Source: JAILLW01 sp045640525 (GTDB lineage: Bacteria > Bacillota > Clostridia > Lachnospirales > Lachnospiraceae). From it: 64,000 nucleotides of DNA. The stretch covers positions 3,960 through 67,959 of the forward strand of contig JAZUFE010000058.1 in NCBI GenBank assembly GCA_045640525.1, in the 5' to 3' direction. Positions within the stretch are counted from its first letter, which is position 1. Every line of letters begins with the position of its first letter. Below, one piece after another: positions 46,099 to 52,484 of the stretch. The position numbers and the translations under genes were made by a program. The notes below the pieces were generated by a model. The model saw only the letters and a list, made by a program, of their open reading frames with translations, was not told the origin of the DNA and searched no databases.

Positions 46099-46944
46099 TT
46101 AGTTCAAATACTTATCAAGGATTTCCTGATATTTTCCGTTAGCCTTAATATTAGCCAATCCCTTGTTAAACATATCAAGTAATTCCTGATTCTCCGGATT
46201 CATAATAGCGAATCCGTAAGGAGCTGCTTCTGATTCCATTCCTTCGGGAACCTTAAGATCCAAACCACCTTCTTTAATAGAAGCCTTCATGATAGGTGTA
46301 TCTTCACAGCAAGCTGCTGAATTTCCTAAGATAACATCCTGATACATTGTAGGTGAATCTTCGAATACAGTTACTGTAAATCCATACTGATCCTTGAGGC
46401 TGTTAGCGAAATCAGCACCTGCTGTACCGTTCTTAACTGCTACGTTCAATCCTGCAAGATCCTCATATGAAGCGATTGTCGAATCACCCTTAACTACAAA
46501 TGTCTGGGTTGCATCATAATAACCGTCTGAGAAAATCCAGCCTGAATCAATTCTCTCCTGCTTAATTGTAGCACCTGCAATCAAAGCATCAGCCTGACCT
46601 GCCTGAACTGCTGCGACACCTGAATCCCATCCAAGTGACTGAAGTTCATATGCAAATCCCTGATCCTCAGCAATTGCTGCCAAAACATCTACGTCAATTC
46701 CTACGAAATTGCCTTCTGCATCAGTATATTCAAAAGGCTTGAATACTGTATCTGTTGCAATAATCCATACTTTATCCGAAGTTGTTGCAGAAGCTTCTGT
46801 TGAAGTTTCTTCTGAAGTTGAAGCAGCTACAGTCTCCTCAGATGTTGATGCTGCAGAAGCTGCTGCATCTGTTGATGCACCACATGCTGTCAATGCACCA
46901 AGAAGCATTGCTCCGCACAAAAGTGTTGAAATAATCTTCTTCAT
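46099..46944 (-). CDS. Amino-acid ABC transporter substrate-binding lipoprotein
   Basis: About 281 residues. A lipoprotein signal (LGALTACG) is followed by a Ser/Thr/Ala/Glu-rich linker (about 24-60) and a type II solute-binding fold: WIIATDTVFKPFEYTDAEGNFVGIDVDVL, DALIAGATIKQERID, and LAGLNVAVKNGTAG. The ATG has AAGGAG 6 nt upstream. It follows the small DUF4854-like lipoprotein gene and precedes a hairpin and the permease. Confidence 0.93.
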   Translation of the reverse strand: MKKIISTLLCGAMLLGALTACGASTDAAASAASTSEETVAASTSEETSTEASATTSDKVWIIATDTVFKPFEYTDAEGNFVGIDVDVLAAIAEDQGFAYELQSLGWDSGVAAVQAGQADALIAGATIKQERIDSGWIFSDGYYDATQTFVVKGDSTIASYEDLAGLNVAVKNGTAGADFANSLKDQYGFTVTVFEDSPTMYQDVILGNSAACCEDTPIMKASIKEGGLDLKVPEGMESEAAPYGFAIMNPENQELLDMFNKGLANIKANGKYQEILDKYLN

Positions 46945-46965
46945 AACTTTCTCCTTAAGTCTCAA

Positions 46966-47376
46966 TTATTCAGTTACTTCCTTAGAATACTTAGTAACTT
47001 CCTCTCCTGAAGGCTGTAAGTATACGTAAGTAATTGTAACAGCATCCTTAACACCACTGTTGCCTACAAGGCTTGTTCTGATCTGCTTCCATGTAGCATC
47101 GTCCATGTTGTCACAGTTTGACTTAATTGTGTCACCCATCTCTGCAGGTACTTCATCAATGTATGTGTAAGTGTAAATTACTTCATTACCCTTAACTTCA
47201 TATTCGATAGCCGAATATGTGGTTGAATACATATCATATGCAGCCTGGATATCAGCATCAAGTGTGGACTTATTGTTGTCCTTTGCGTAATAGCTCTCAA
47301 GTGTTTCTGAACCTGAGCAAGCAACAAGTGCGAGTAACATTGATAATGCTACCATGATTGATAATAATTTTTTCAT
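46966..47376 (-). CDS. DUF4854-like small lipoprotein
   Basis: 136 residues with a lipoprotein signal (LLALVACSGS) and a soluble domain of about 110 residues (ADIQAAYDMYSTTYSAIEYEVKGNEVIYTYTY). It resembles DUF4854 proteins and has no known function. It is the first gene of the transporter operon, and may be a transporter accessory. Confidence 0.7.
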   Translation of the reverse strand: MKKLLSIMVALSMLLALVACSGSETLESYYAKDNNKSTLDADIQAAYDMYSTTYSAIEYEVKGNEVIYTYTYIDEVPAEMGDTIKSNCDNMDDATWKQIRTSLVGNSGVKDAVTITYVYLQPSGEEVTKYSKEVTE

Positions 47377-47413
47377 AAGTTTTCTCCTCTCGAGTTGTAA
47401 TTAGTCAAATGAC

Positions 47414-47442
47414 ATTTTAACCGATGATACATTGAGTTACAA
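47414..47442 (-). promoter_or_regulatory. Promoter of the lipoprotein/ABC transporter operon
   Basis: TTGTAA (47437-47442) and TAAAAT (47414-47419) have a 17-bp spacer on the minus strand. A second weaker TTGCAT-N17-TTAAAT pair lies about 25 bp further upstream. Confidence 0.65.
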
Positions 47443-47540
47443 GCATCAATTTAACAATCTTTCACAAAAATATGCAATGTTTTTTGTACGAATACACCAA
47501 GTTATATATTTTGAGCATTTTCAGCTTAGCGAATATCGTA

Positions 47541-47569
47541 AAAATAGGGGCGACCATACCGGTCGCCCC
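47541..47569 (-). terminator. Terminator after the SGNH-like gene
   Basis: GGGGCGACC (47547-47555) pairs perfectly with GGTCGCCCC (47561-47569), followed by TATTTTTAC on the minus strand. Confidence 0.88.
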
Positions 47570-47596
47570 CTTCTTCTCTTTCGTAATTCAAATATA

Positions 47597-48364
47597 TCAG
47601 AATTCCTCAGGCAACAGCAACATTAAAATTTTCTTGCTGGTATCTTCATCATAATGAACACCTGCATCATCCTCGAAATCATAGCCTGCCTGTTGTAAAA
47701 AGACATTCAGATTCACTATTTTGACTTCTTTGCTTTTCTTGAATTTGGCATTAAAGCTGTCTATCAGCACGTTATTAAGCCGAGCGGTTACTGCTGCACC
47801 CACATTTGAAACAGGTCCTACATTATATTGGGTAACTTCCGAAAATTTACCTGTTTGGGCAATCTGTTTATCCAAAGCTAGCAAGGCCTTGGGAGTTTTG
47901 GAGCCTTCATTAATGTCATTAACACCAAACATATCGGCAAATTTGTAATCCACGCAGTTCTGCAGGCAAGGGGCATTCTCCAAAAGTGCATTCATTCTGC
48001 ACCATGCACTCTTGGCCGCTCCGTCCAAATAGGAGCCACCTCCCTCGGCACATATGACCAAAATCTGATTATTCTTTCGGTATATACCGTCACAAATCTT
48101 TCCCTCAAAAGATGTATATACTTTCTCCCAATCCTTATCTTTCCATAATAAAGCTTCGATCGAACAGCATCTGCTGTCGCCTATAACAGTCAAAACCTTA
48201 TCCGGATTATTCAAACTGTTCTTTGAAAGCGTATTTTCGGGCAATGTACAACCCCTATCCGTAGGTGTATCAGCCAACGCCGACACATTGAATGCTGTCA
48301 TACTCAAAGCAGCAACAACCAAGAACAATACAGTAACAATATTCCTTTTCATATAAGTTCTCAT
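47597..48364 (-). CDS. Secreted SGNH/GDSL-like protein
   Basis: About 255 residues with an N-terminal signal segment (about 6-30). SGNH hydrolase blocks are suggested by VIGDSRCCSIE (block I Ser in GDS), FADMFGVNDI (block III Asn) and a C-terminal DDAGVHYDEDTSKKIL with His. Spacing is atypical, so the call is cautious. It would act on a surface ester such as an acetylated glycan. The ATG has GGAG 8 nt upstream; a longer frame is not supported. Confidence 0.65.
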   Translation of the reverse strand: MRTYMKRNIVTVLFLVVAALSMTAFNVSALADTPTDRGCTLPENTLSKNSLNNPDKVLTVIGDSRCCSIEALLWKDKDWEKVYTSFEGKICDGIYRKNNQILVICAEGGGSYLDGAAKSAWCRMNALLENAPCLQNCVDYKFADMFGVNDINEGSKTPKALLALDKQIAQTGKFSEVTQYNVGPVSNVGAAVTARLNNVLIDSFNAKFKKSKEVKIVNLNVFLQQAGYDFEDDAGVHYDEDTSKKILMLLLPEEF

Positions 48365-48487
48365 ATTATGTACTCCGTAGCATTTTTCCACCTTAGCAGG
48401 GGCGTGTCCATCAAAATTGGTACCATGCGTACAGCGGGTGGACTTAAATCCCCAAATATGATTCATATGAGTCCAAAATAGCGCGCA

Positions 48488-48505
48488 TGCGTTAGAGGAT
48501 TCGAA
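48488..48505. repeat. 18-nt copy of the tRNA-Arg 3' end (attachment-site-like)
   Basis: TGCGTTAGAGGATTCGAA is an exact copy of the T-arm/acceptor 3' part of tRNA-Arg at 49714-49731, in the same orientation. No other tRNA part follows. Together the two copies frame 1.24 kb. Confidence 0.7.
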
Positions 48506-48609
48506 GAGTTAAGAGCCAAAAACACTTATAAAATAAGGGTTCTAGCCTTCTCAAAAAAATGATGGAGCAAAGATTGGATCAAAGAAGCATATCGACATAA
48601 AGGTGTTGC

Positions 48610-49056
48610 TCAAGCACTCCTTCCTGCTTTCGCCTCTCCATATTCTCGTTTCATCGCTTCCACAGAAACAACCCACTGCTTTCCAAATTTGCAGACGTCA
48701 ATTCCATTAAGAAGTTTGCCATAAGTAATTGCTTTTCTTAATGTACTTTCATTTAGCCCCCAAAGTTCAGTTGCGTCAGCAAACGACATAAGTCCATCAA
48801 ATGGTGTATCTACTTGAACTCCATTATCCCACAGTTCATCACACGATAAATCTAGGTCATCGTTCCATACAATTCCATATCCGCCAACATCAGTTGTCAC
48901 AGCGAAAAATTCGTCCTCATGTTCCTTGAAATAAGTAAACACCTTAAGTTTTTCAAACAATGGTTTTATATCATATATCTTTGTAATACCCTCACAAAAC
49001 TGAATGCTTAACTTATAATCAGGCAAAGCGTTTACATTTTTTACTTTATGAAACAT
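48610..49056 (-). CDS. DUF2442 protein with C-terminal helix-turn-helix
   Basis: About 148 residues. The N-terminal half is DUF2442-like (NVNALPDYKLSIQFCEGITKIYDIKPLF). The C-terminal half is a MerR/excisionase-like HTH (FADATELWGLNESTLRKAITYGKL ... FGKQWVVSVEAMKREYG). The GGAGG is 8 nt before the ATG. It pairs with the DUF4160 gene directly upstream, and its HTH is the obvious candidate reader of the palindrome at 49348. The two-gene layout resembles a toxin-antitoxin module; no toxicity is shown by the sequence. Confidence 0.75.
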   Translation of the reverse strand: MFHKVKNVNALPDYKLSIQFCEGITKIYDIKPLFEKLKVFTYFKEHEDEFFAVTTDVGGYGIVWNDDLDLSCDELWDNGVQVDTPFDGLMSFADATELWGLNESTLRKAITYGKLLNGIDVCKFGKQWVVSVEAMKREYGEAKAGRSA

Positions 49057-49073
49057 AACAATCGCCTCCTCGT

Positions 49074-49328
49074 CTATTCCAAAGGTGGAAGTTTCTTGAA
49101 TTCTTGTGTCTCCCAAATATTCTGTAATTCACTTCTATTTATTTCAATCCATTCTCTTACCATCTTCAAGGCCTTAGGTGGCAGATATCCTTCAAGAACA
49201 TCCCCTGTCATATAATCTATAGCTGCAACATCATCATTATAAATCGCATGAATATGTGGTGGGTTATGTTCCCCTTGAAGAAAATACATTTTTATAACAA
49301 TTCCGTAAAATCTTGATAGTACTGGCAT
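49074..49328 (-). CDS. DUF4160 protein
   Basis: 84 residues matching DUF4160: VLSRFYGIVIKMYFLQGEHNPPHIHAIYNDDVAAIDYMTGDVLEG shows the characteristic EHNPPHIHA stretch. Its function is unknown. It usually occurs paired with DUF2442. It is the first gene of the pair, and its start is about 20 bp from the palindromic operator. Confidence 0.85.
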   Translation of the reverse strand: MPVLSRFYGIVIKMYFLQGEHNPPHIHAIYNDDVAAIDYMTGDVLEGYLPPKALKMVREWIEINRSELQNIWETQEFKKLPPLE

Positions 49329-49347
49329 TACTATTCCCCCTTTTACC

Positions 49348-49375
49348 CATCATATCACGGTATCGTGATATGATG
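49348..49375. promoter_or_regulatory. 28-bp palindromic operator over the DUF4160/DUF2442 promoter
   Basis: Arms CATCATATCACG and CGTGATATGATG flank GTAT with no mismatch. On the minus strand a TTGCAT -35 and a TATGAT -10 (18-bp spacer) lie in and beside it, so a bound dimer would block the promoter. Autoregulation by the HTH protein is inference. Confidence 0.75.
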
Positions 49376-49519
49376 CAATCTATTTATGCAATTTTGAATT
49401 TATTCTACAAACGAGCTAGCTGAATTTCTTGAGGCCATCATTTGAATTTTAGAGTCCAGATATTTTCCTTTATAAGGGTGGACCAAACTGGGCCAAGAAA
49501 TTTTTCGAAGCTCAAAACA

Positions 49520-49553
49520 TGAAAAAGCCCCGAAAACATCACGTTTCCGGGGC
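49520..49553 (-). terminator. Hairpin terminator in the tRNA-Arg island
   Basis: GCCCCG...AAC (49527 on) pairs with GTTTCCGGGGC (to 49553), followed on the minus strand by TTTTTC. It could stop readthrough from tRNA-Arg before the DUF4160 pair. Confidence 0.65.
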
Positions 49554-49559
49554 CCAAAA

Positions 49560-49662
49560 ATCGCGTGCGTTAGAAGGCTCACGAGGTCCGGTGGACCTCG
49601 GTTTTGAGCCGACCGGAGCGAAGCGTAGATCGAACCCCGGGTTCGAAGAATCGGGGTTCGAT
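49560..49662. repeat. GC-rich hairpin block with tRNA-like pieces
   Basis: The block contains a third partial copy of the tRNA-Arg end (GTGCGTTAGA, 49565-49574), a CGAGGTCC/GGACCTCG hairpin (49582-49600), and an 11-bp hairpin ATCGAACCCCG/CGGGGTTCGAT (49629-49662) whose loop carries a T-loop-like GGTTCGAA. It is much richer in GC than its surroundings. It may be a fossil of tRNA or integration events, or a REP-like element. Confidence 0.55.
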
Positions 49663-49709
49663 AGTAATGAAAAAAGGTGGTGTCCTAAGACATCACCTTT
49701 TTCATTACT
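49663..49709 (-). terminator. Long hairpin terminator after tRNA-Arg
   Basis: A roughly 21-bp near-perfect inverted repeat (49663-49684 with 49689-49709, loop CTAA) with T-rich ends on either strand. It directly follows tRNA-Arg. Confidence 0.75.
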
Positions 49710-49711
49710 CA

Positions 49712-49785
49712 CGTGCGTTAGAGGATTCGAACCCCCGACCTTTTGGTCCGTAGCCAAACGCTCTATCCAGCTGAGCTAAACGCAC
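49712..49785 (-). tRNA. tRNA-Arg (anticodon ACG)
   Basis: 74 nt: acceptor GTGCGTT/AACGCAC with discriminator G, D-arm GCTCAGCTGGATAGAGC, anticodon stem TTTGG/CCAAA with loop CTACGGA (anticodon ACG), and T-arm GGGGGTTCGAATCCTC. CCA is not encoded. Its 3' part is repeated at 48488. Confidence 0.94.
49714..49731. repeat. 18-nt tRNA-Arg 3' segment matched at 48488
   Basis: The tRNA side of the direct repeat pair. It is the position integrases commonly target in tRNA genes. Confidence 0.65.
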
Positions 49786-49850
49786 ATATTATGCCGAAAT
49801 TGAATACTACTCAACACCAGCAAATGCTATTCTAATCAAATTTCGCACTC

Positions 49851-49880
49851 TTGTCAAGTATACATTTGTTGTGATATATT
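49851..49880 (+). promoter_or_regulatory. Promoter of the lipoprotein at 49929
   Basis: TTGTCA (49851-49856) and TATATT (49875-49880) with an 18-bp spacer, about 40 bp before the start. Confidence 0.6.
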
Positions 49881-49928
49881 AGGCTCAATTCATTGGATAA
49901 TGGATTTGAACCTTGAAAGGAGTAATTC

Positions 49929-50501
49929 GTGAAAAGTATGAAAAAATTTATTGCATTATCTTGTGCAACAGCCATCTGCATAGGCCTATGTGCATGCGGC
50001 AAGTCAGACAATATCTCGGCTTCAGACTCTGCTTCTGTTTCGACAGAATCGGTCAGTGAAGCTTCAGAGCAGGTAGGAATGCCCAATCCTATGGTCGAAG
50101 TAAATGGAGTGGACGATTTTGAAGCTTCTACCGGAATTAAACTTAACGGAACTTATCTGCCTTCCGATTCGAAGTTCTTCATCATTTCAGAATATCTTGA
50201 TGAAGTTCAATGGACAGAAGAAAATGTTGACGGAGATGAAGTTCAGGTAACTTTGAGAGCTGCCAAGAAATCCGACGAAGACATTTCCGGTGTAAATGAC
50301 AGCAATATGACTACTTCCGAAGAAGAATACTCAGGTGTTAAAGTAACACATCGATATTCCGAAAGCACTAAAACAGATATCTACGATTTTCAAAATGATG
50401 AGAACATGTTCTGTTTCATGATTCAAGGTGAAGTAAGTCAAATGATGTTTGGTGAATTATTTGATTCTGCACTTCTTGCATGCGGTTTTGAAATCAACTA
50501 G
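49929..50501 (+). CDS. Small hypothetical lipoprotein
   Basis: 190 residues with a lipoprotein signal (ICIGLCACGKSD; cleavage before Cys near residue 22), a Ser-rich linker and a C-terminal domain of about 135 residues with alternating strands (VKVTHRYSESTKTDIYDFQND). I do not recognise the family. The start is GTG with AGGAG 6 nt upstream; an ATG four codons on is less well placed. It is monocistronic, with its own promoter and terminator. Confidence 0.75.
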   Translation: MKSMKKFIALSCATAICIGLCACGKSDNISASDSASVSTESVSEASEQVGMPNPMVEVNGVDDFEASTGIKLNGTYLPSDSKFFIISEYLDEVQWTEENVDGDEVQVTLRAAKKSDEDISGVNDSNMTTSEEEYSGVKVTHRYSESTKTDIYDFQNDENMFCFMIQGEVSQMMFGELFDSALLACGFEIN

Positions 50502-50525
50502 TCGCGCCGTCGGGCGCACCCACGT

Positions 50526-50563
50526 AAAAAGCCCTGAGGTATTAAACTGCCTCAGGGCTTTTT
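50526..50563 (+). terminator. Bidirectional terminator
   Basis: AAAAAGCCCTGAGG (50526-50539) pairs with CCTCAGGGCTTTTT (50550-50563). It serves the lipoprotein gene and, on the other strand, the small membrane peptide gene. Confidence 0.9.
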
Positions 50564-50574
50564 GACTTAACTTA

Positions 50575-50694
50575 TTAATCCTCTTCCGCATCGTCAACTG
50601 CTGCAGCTACTGAAGATACAACAGAAGAAACCACCGAAACAACTACTGCAAAAATAACAATTAACAAGCCACCGCCTAAAAGAATAATTTCCAT
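50575..50694 (-). CDS. 39-residue single-pass membrane peptide
   Basis: A short gene beginning MEIILLGGGLLIVIFAVVV and ending AAAVDDAEED. Residues 2-22 form a membrane helix, followed by a Ser/Val/Ala stretch and an acidic tail. GGAGG lies 6 nt before the ATG, and the gene starts 12 nt after the chemotaxis-receptor stop and ends in a terminator. The strong ribosome site, amphipathic composition and operon position make it a likely real microprotein. Its function is unknown; a link to the receptor is inference. Confidence 0.7.
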   Translation of the reverse strand: MEIILLGGGLLIVIFAVVVSVVSSVVSSVAAAVDDAEED

Positions 50695-50706
50695 CTTATT
50701 CCTCCG

Positions 50707-52416
50707 TTACTCCATTGTGAACATACCTGCAATGTTGCGCAGTTTCTCAACATTGGTAATACATTCATCAACAATTTCAGTATTCTTGGATGTTTGTGAT
50801 ACAACATCCGTTGTTTTCTCGGCAATATCACTAACACCGATTGTAGATTCGCCAACAATAGAATTGATTCCTTCGAGAGCCTTAACAATATCTTCAATGC
50901 TGATAGCCAAACCTGAAATACCGTCGCCGATATTTGTCATGCTCTTCTCGAATTCATCAGCATCCTGTTCATACTGCTCGGAAACCTTTTCAAAATCAGC
51001 ATAATCCTTTAATACAACATTTTCAAGGAAATCCATCGTTTCTTGTAAGCTTTCTGCCATACCGGCAACAGCTTCATTAACTTCTCTTACGATATTATTG
51101 ATATCACCCACAGTCTGAGAAGTCTGGTTAGCAAGATTACCGATTTCTGTAGCAACTACAGCAAAACCTCTTCCTGCATCGCCGGCTCTTGCAGCTTCGA
51201 TTGATGCATTAAGTGCAAGCAAAGATGTCTGTGAAGATATAGACATAATAGCATCTGTCAACTCATTGATACGATCAACTGCCTTGGAATCTTCAATGGC
51301 CTGCTCTGTCTTAACCTTAACATTGCTGTACATTTCCGTTGTCTTATTGGTAGCTGACTGGGTTGACTGACGAAGATCATTTGCTCTGTTCATAACAGCA
51401 GAAGATAATGTAACACCGTCAGAAGCCAAATTCTTAATATCTTTAGCGCTGCTCTGCATTGTAGCTATGTTAGTATTAATTGTCTGGGTTGTAGCCGAAG
51501 TTTCCTCCATACCTGCTGCCAATTGCTGTGTTGTAGCCGAGTTGTCGGTACACATTGAATTAATTTGATTTGAAATATTCTCAAGTTCGGTAACCGATCC
51601 CGAAATAGATGAATTAACATCACTGATATCACCAACCATGCTACGAAGATTGGCTCTCAAAGCTCCTACGGCACGTGCCATTGCACCACACTCGTCTTTA
51701 CGCTTAACCAACGATGCTGAAGCATCATTGTGCTTAAATCTGAACTGTGCTGTATCTTTAACGATTTCGGTTGTTGCCACAATAGGCTTGGTCAACAGAA
51801 TTCCAAAGAAAATTCCGATAATTGCAAACAAAATTACAGAACCTATAATTGCCAAGTATGCATAAGTTGTAACCTTATCAACTGCCGCAAGTGCATCGGT
51901 TTCATCTGCCGTAATTACCAAAATACTGTTATCTGACAAAACATTGTAAGAAGCGTATTTGTTAACTCCCTTAAAAAGATATGTCGTAACTGCCGGTGCA
52001 GGATGTGCGCCCCCCGCAATCTGCTTAACCAGACCCGATACAACTTCATTCTCTACAGGATTTCCAACCTTATCTTCCGTAGGATGGAACTGCATTATTC
52101 CGTCAGCAGAAACAATGTACGCATATGATGAGCTCATACCCGAAACTTTAACATCTGCCAACAAAGAAGAATATCTCTTATAATCAAGAGTATTTCCCGC
52201 ATTAATTTGGTTTTGAACCAATTCACCGTAAGAAATAGCCATGTCATACATATAATTCTTAACGGTAGTAGAAACATCGTTTTTGTAGTTTGGAACGATA
52301 ATAGCCACACACAGAACACTTGCAATCAAAACCGCCAAAACGATTACCGATGCAATTTTAGCTCCGATTGATTGAAAGAATGTTACCTTATCGTTACCGC
52401 TTGCCTTTTTTGCCAT
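50707..52416 (-). CDS. Methyl-accepting chemotaxis protein
   Basis: 569 residues: TM1 (about 20-41), an outer Cache-like sensor (about 42-180), TM2 (about 185-208), a HAMP region, and a long coiled-coil signalling domain whose tip reads ISSQTSLLALNASIEAARAGDAGRGFAVVATEIGNLA. It should feed CheA and CheY. The ligand is unknown. It lies upstream of the 39-residue membrane peptide. Confidence 0.95.
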   Translation of the reverse strand: MAKKASGNDKVTFFQSIGAKIASVIVLAVLIASVLCVAIIVPNYKNDVSTTVKNYMYDMAISYGELVQNQINAGNTLDYKRYSSLLADVKVSGMSSSYAYIVSADGIMQFHPTEDKVGNPVENEVVSGLVKQIAGGAHPAPAVTTYLFKGVNKYASYNVLSDNSILVITADETDALAAVDKVTTYAYLAIIGSVILFAIIGIFFGILLTKPIVATTEIVKDTAQFRFKHNDASASLVKRKDECGAMARAVGALRANLRSMVGDISDVNSSISGSVTELENISNQINSMCTDNSATTQQLAAGMEETSATTQTINTNIATMQSSAKDIKNLASDGVTLSSAVMNRANDLRQSTQSATNKTTEMYSNVKVKTEQAIEDSKAVDRINELTDAIMSISSQTSLLALNASIEAARAGDAGRGFAVVATEIGNLANQTSQTVGDINNIVREVNEAVAGMAESLQETMDFLENVVLKDYADFEKVSEQYEQDADEFEKSMTNIGDGISGLAISIEDIVKALEGINSIVGESTIGVSDIAEKTTDVVSQTSKNTEIVDECITNVEKLRNIAGMFTME

Positions 52417-52484
52417 AAGTTGCTTTCTCCTTCATAAGTATAATTACTGAATATTTTATCATAATTTCTCTATTTTTGCACTAT

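Noticed and set aside
48488..48560. A second tRNA-Arg gene or pseudogene
   Set aside because: Only the 18-nt 3' segment is present; no anticodon or D-arm follows.
49519..49779. An 86-codon open frame on the plus strand across the GC-rich block and tRNA-Arg
   Set aside because: It overlaps a tRNA gene and three hairpins, has no ribosome site and no protein-like composition.
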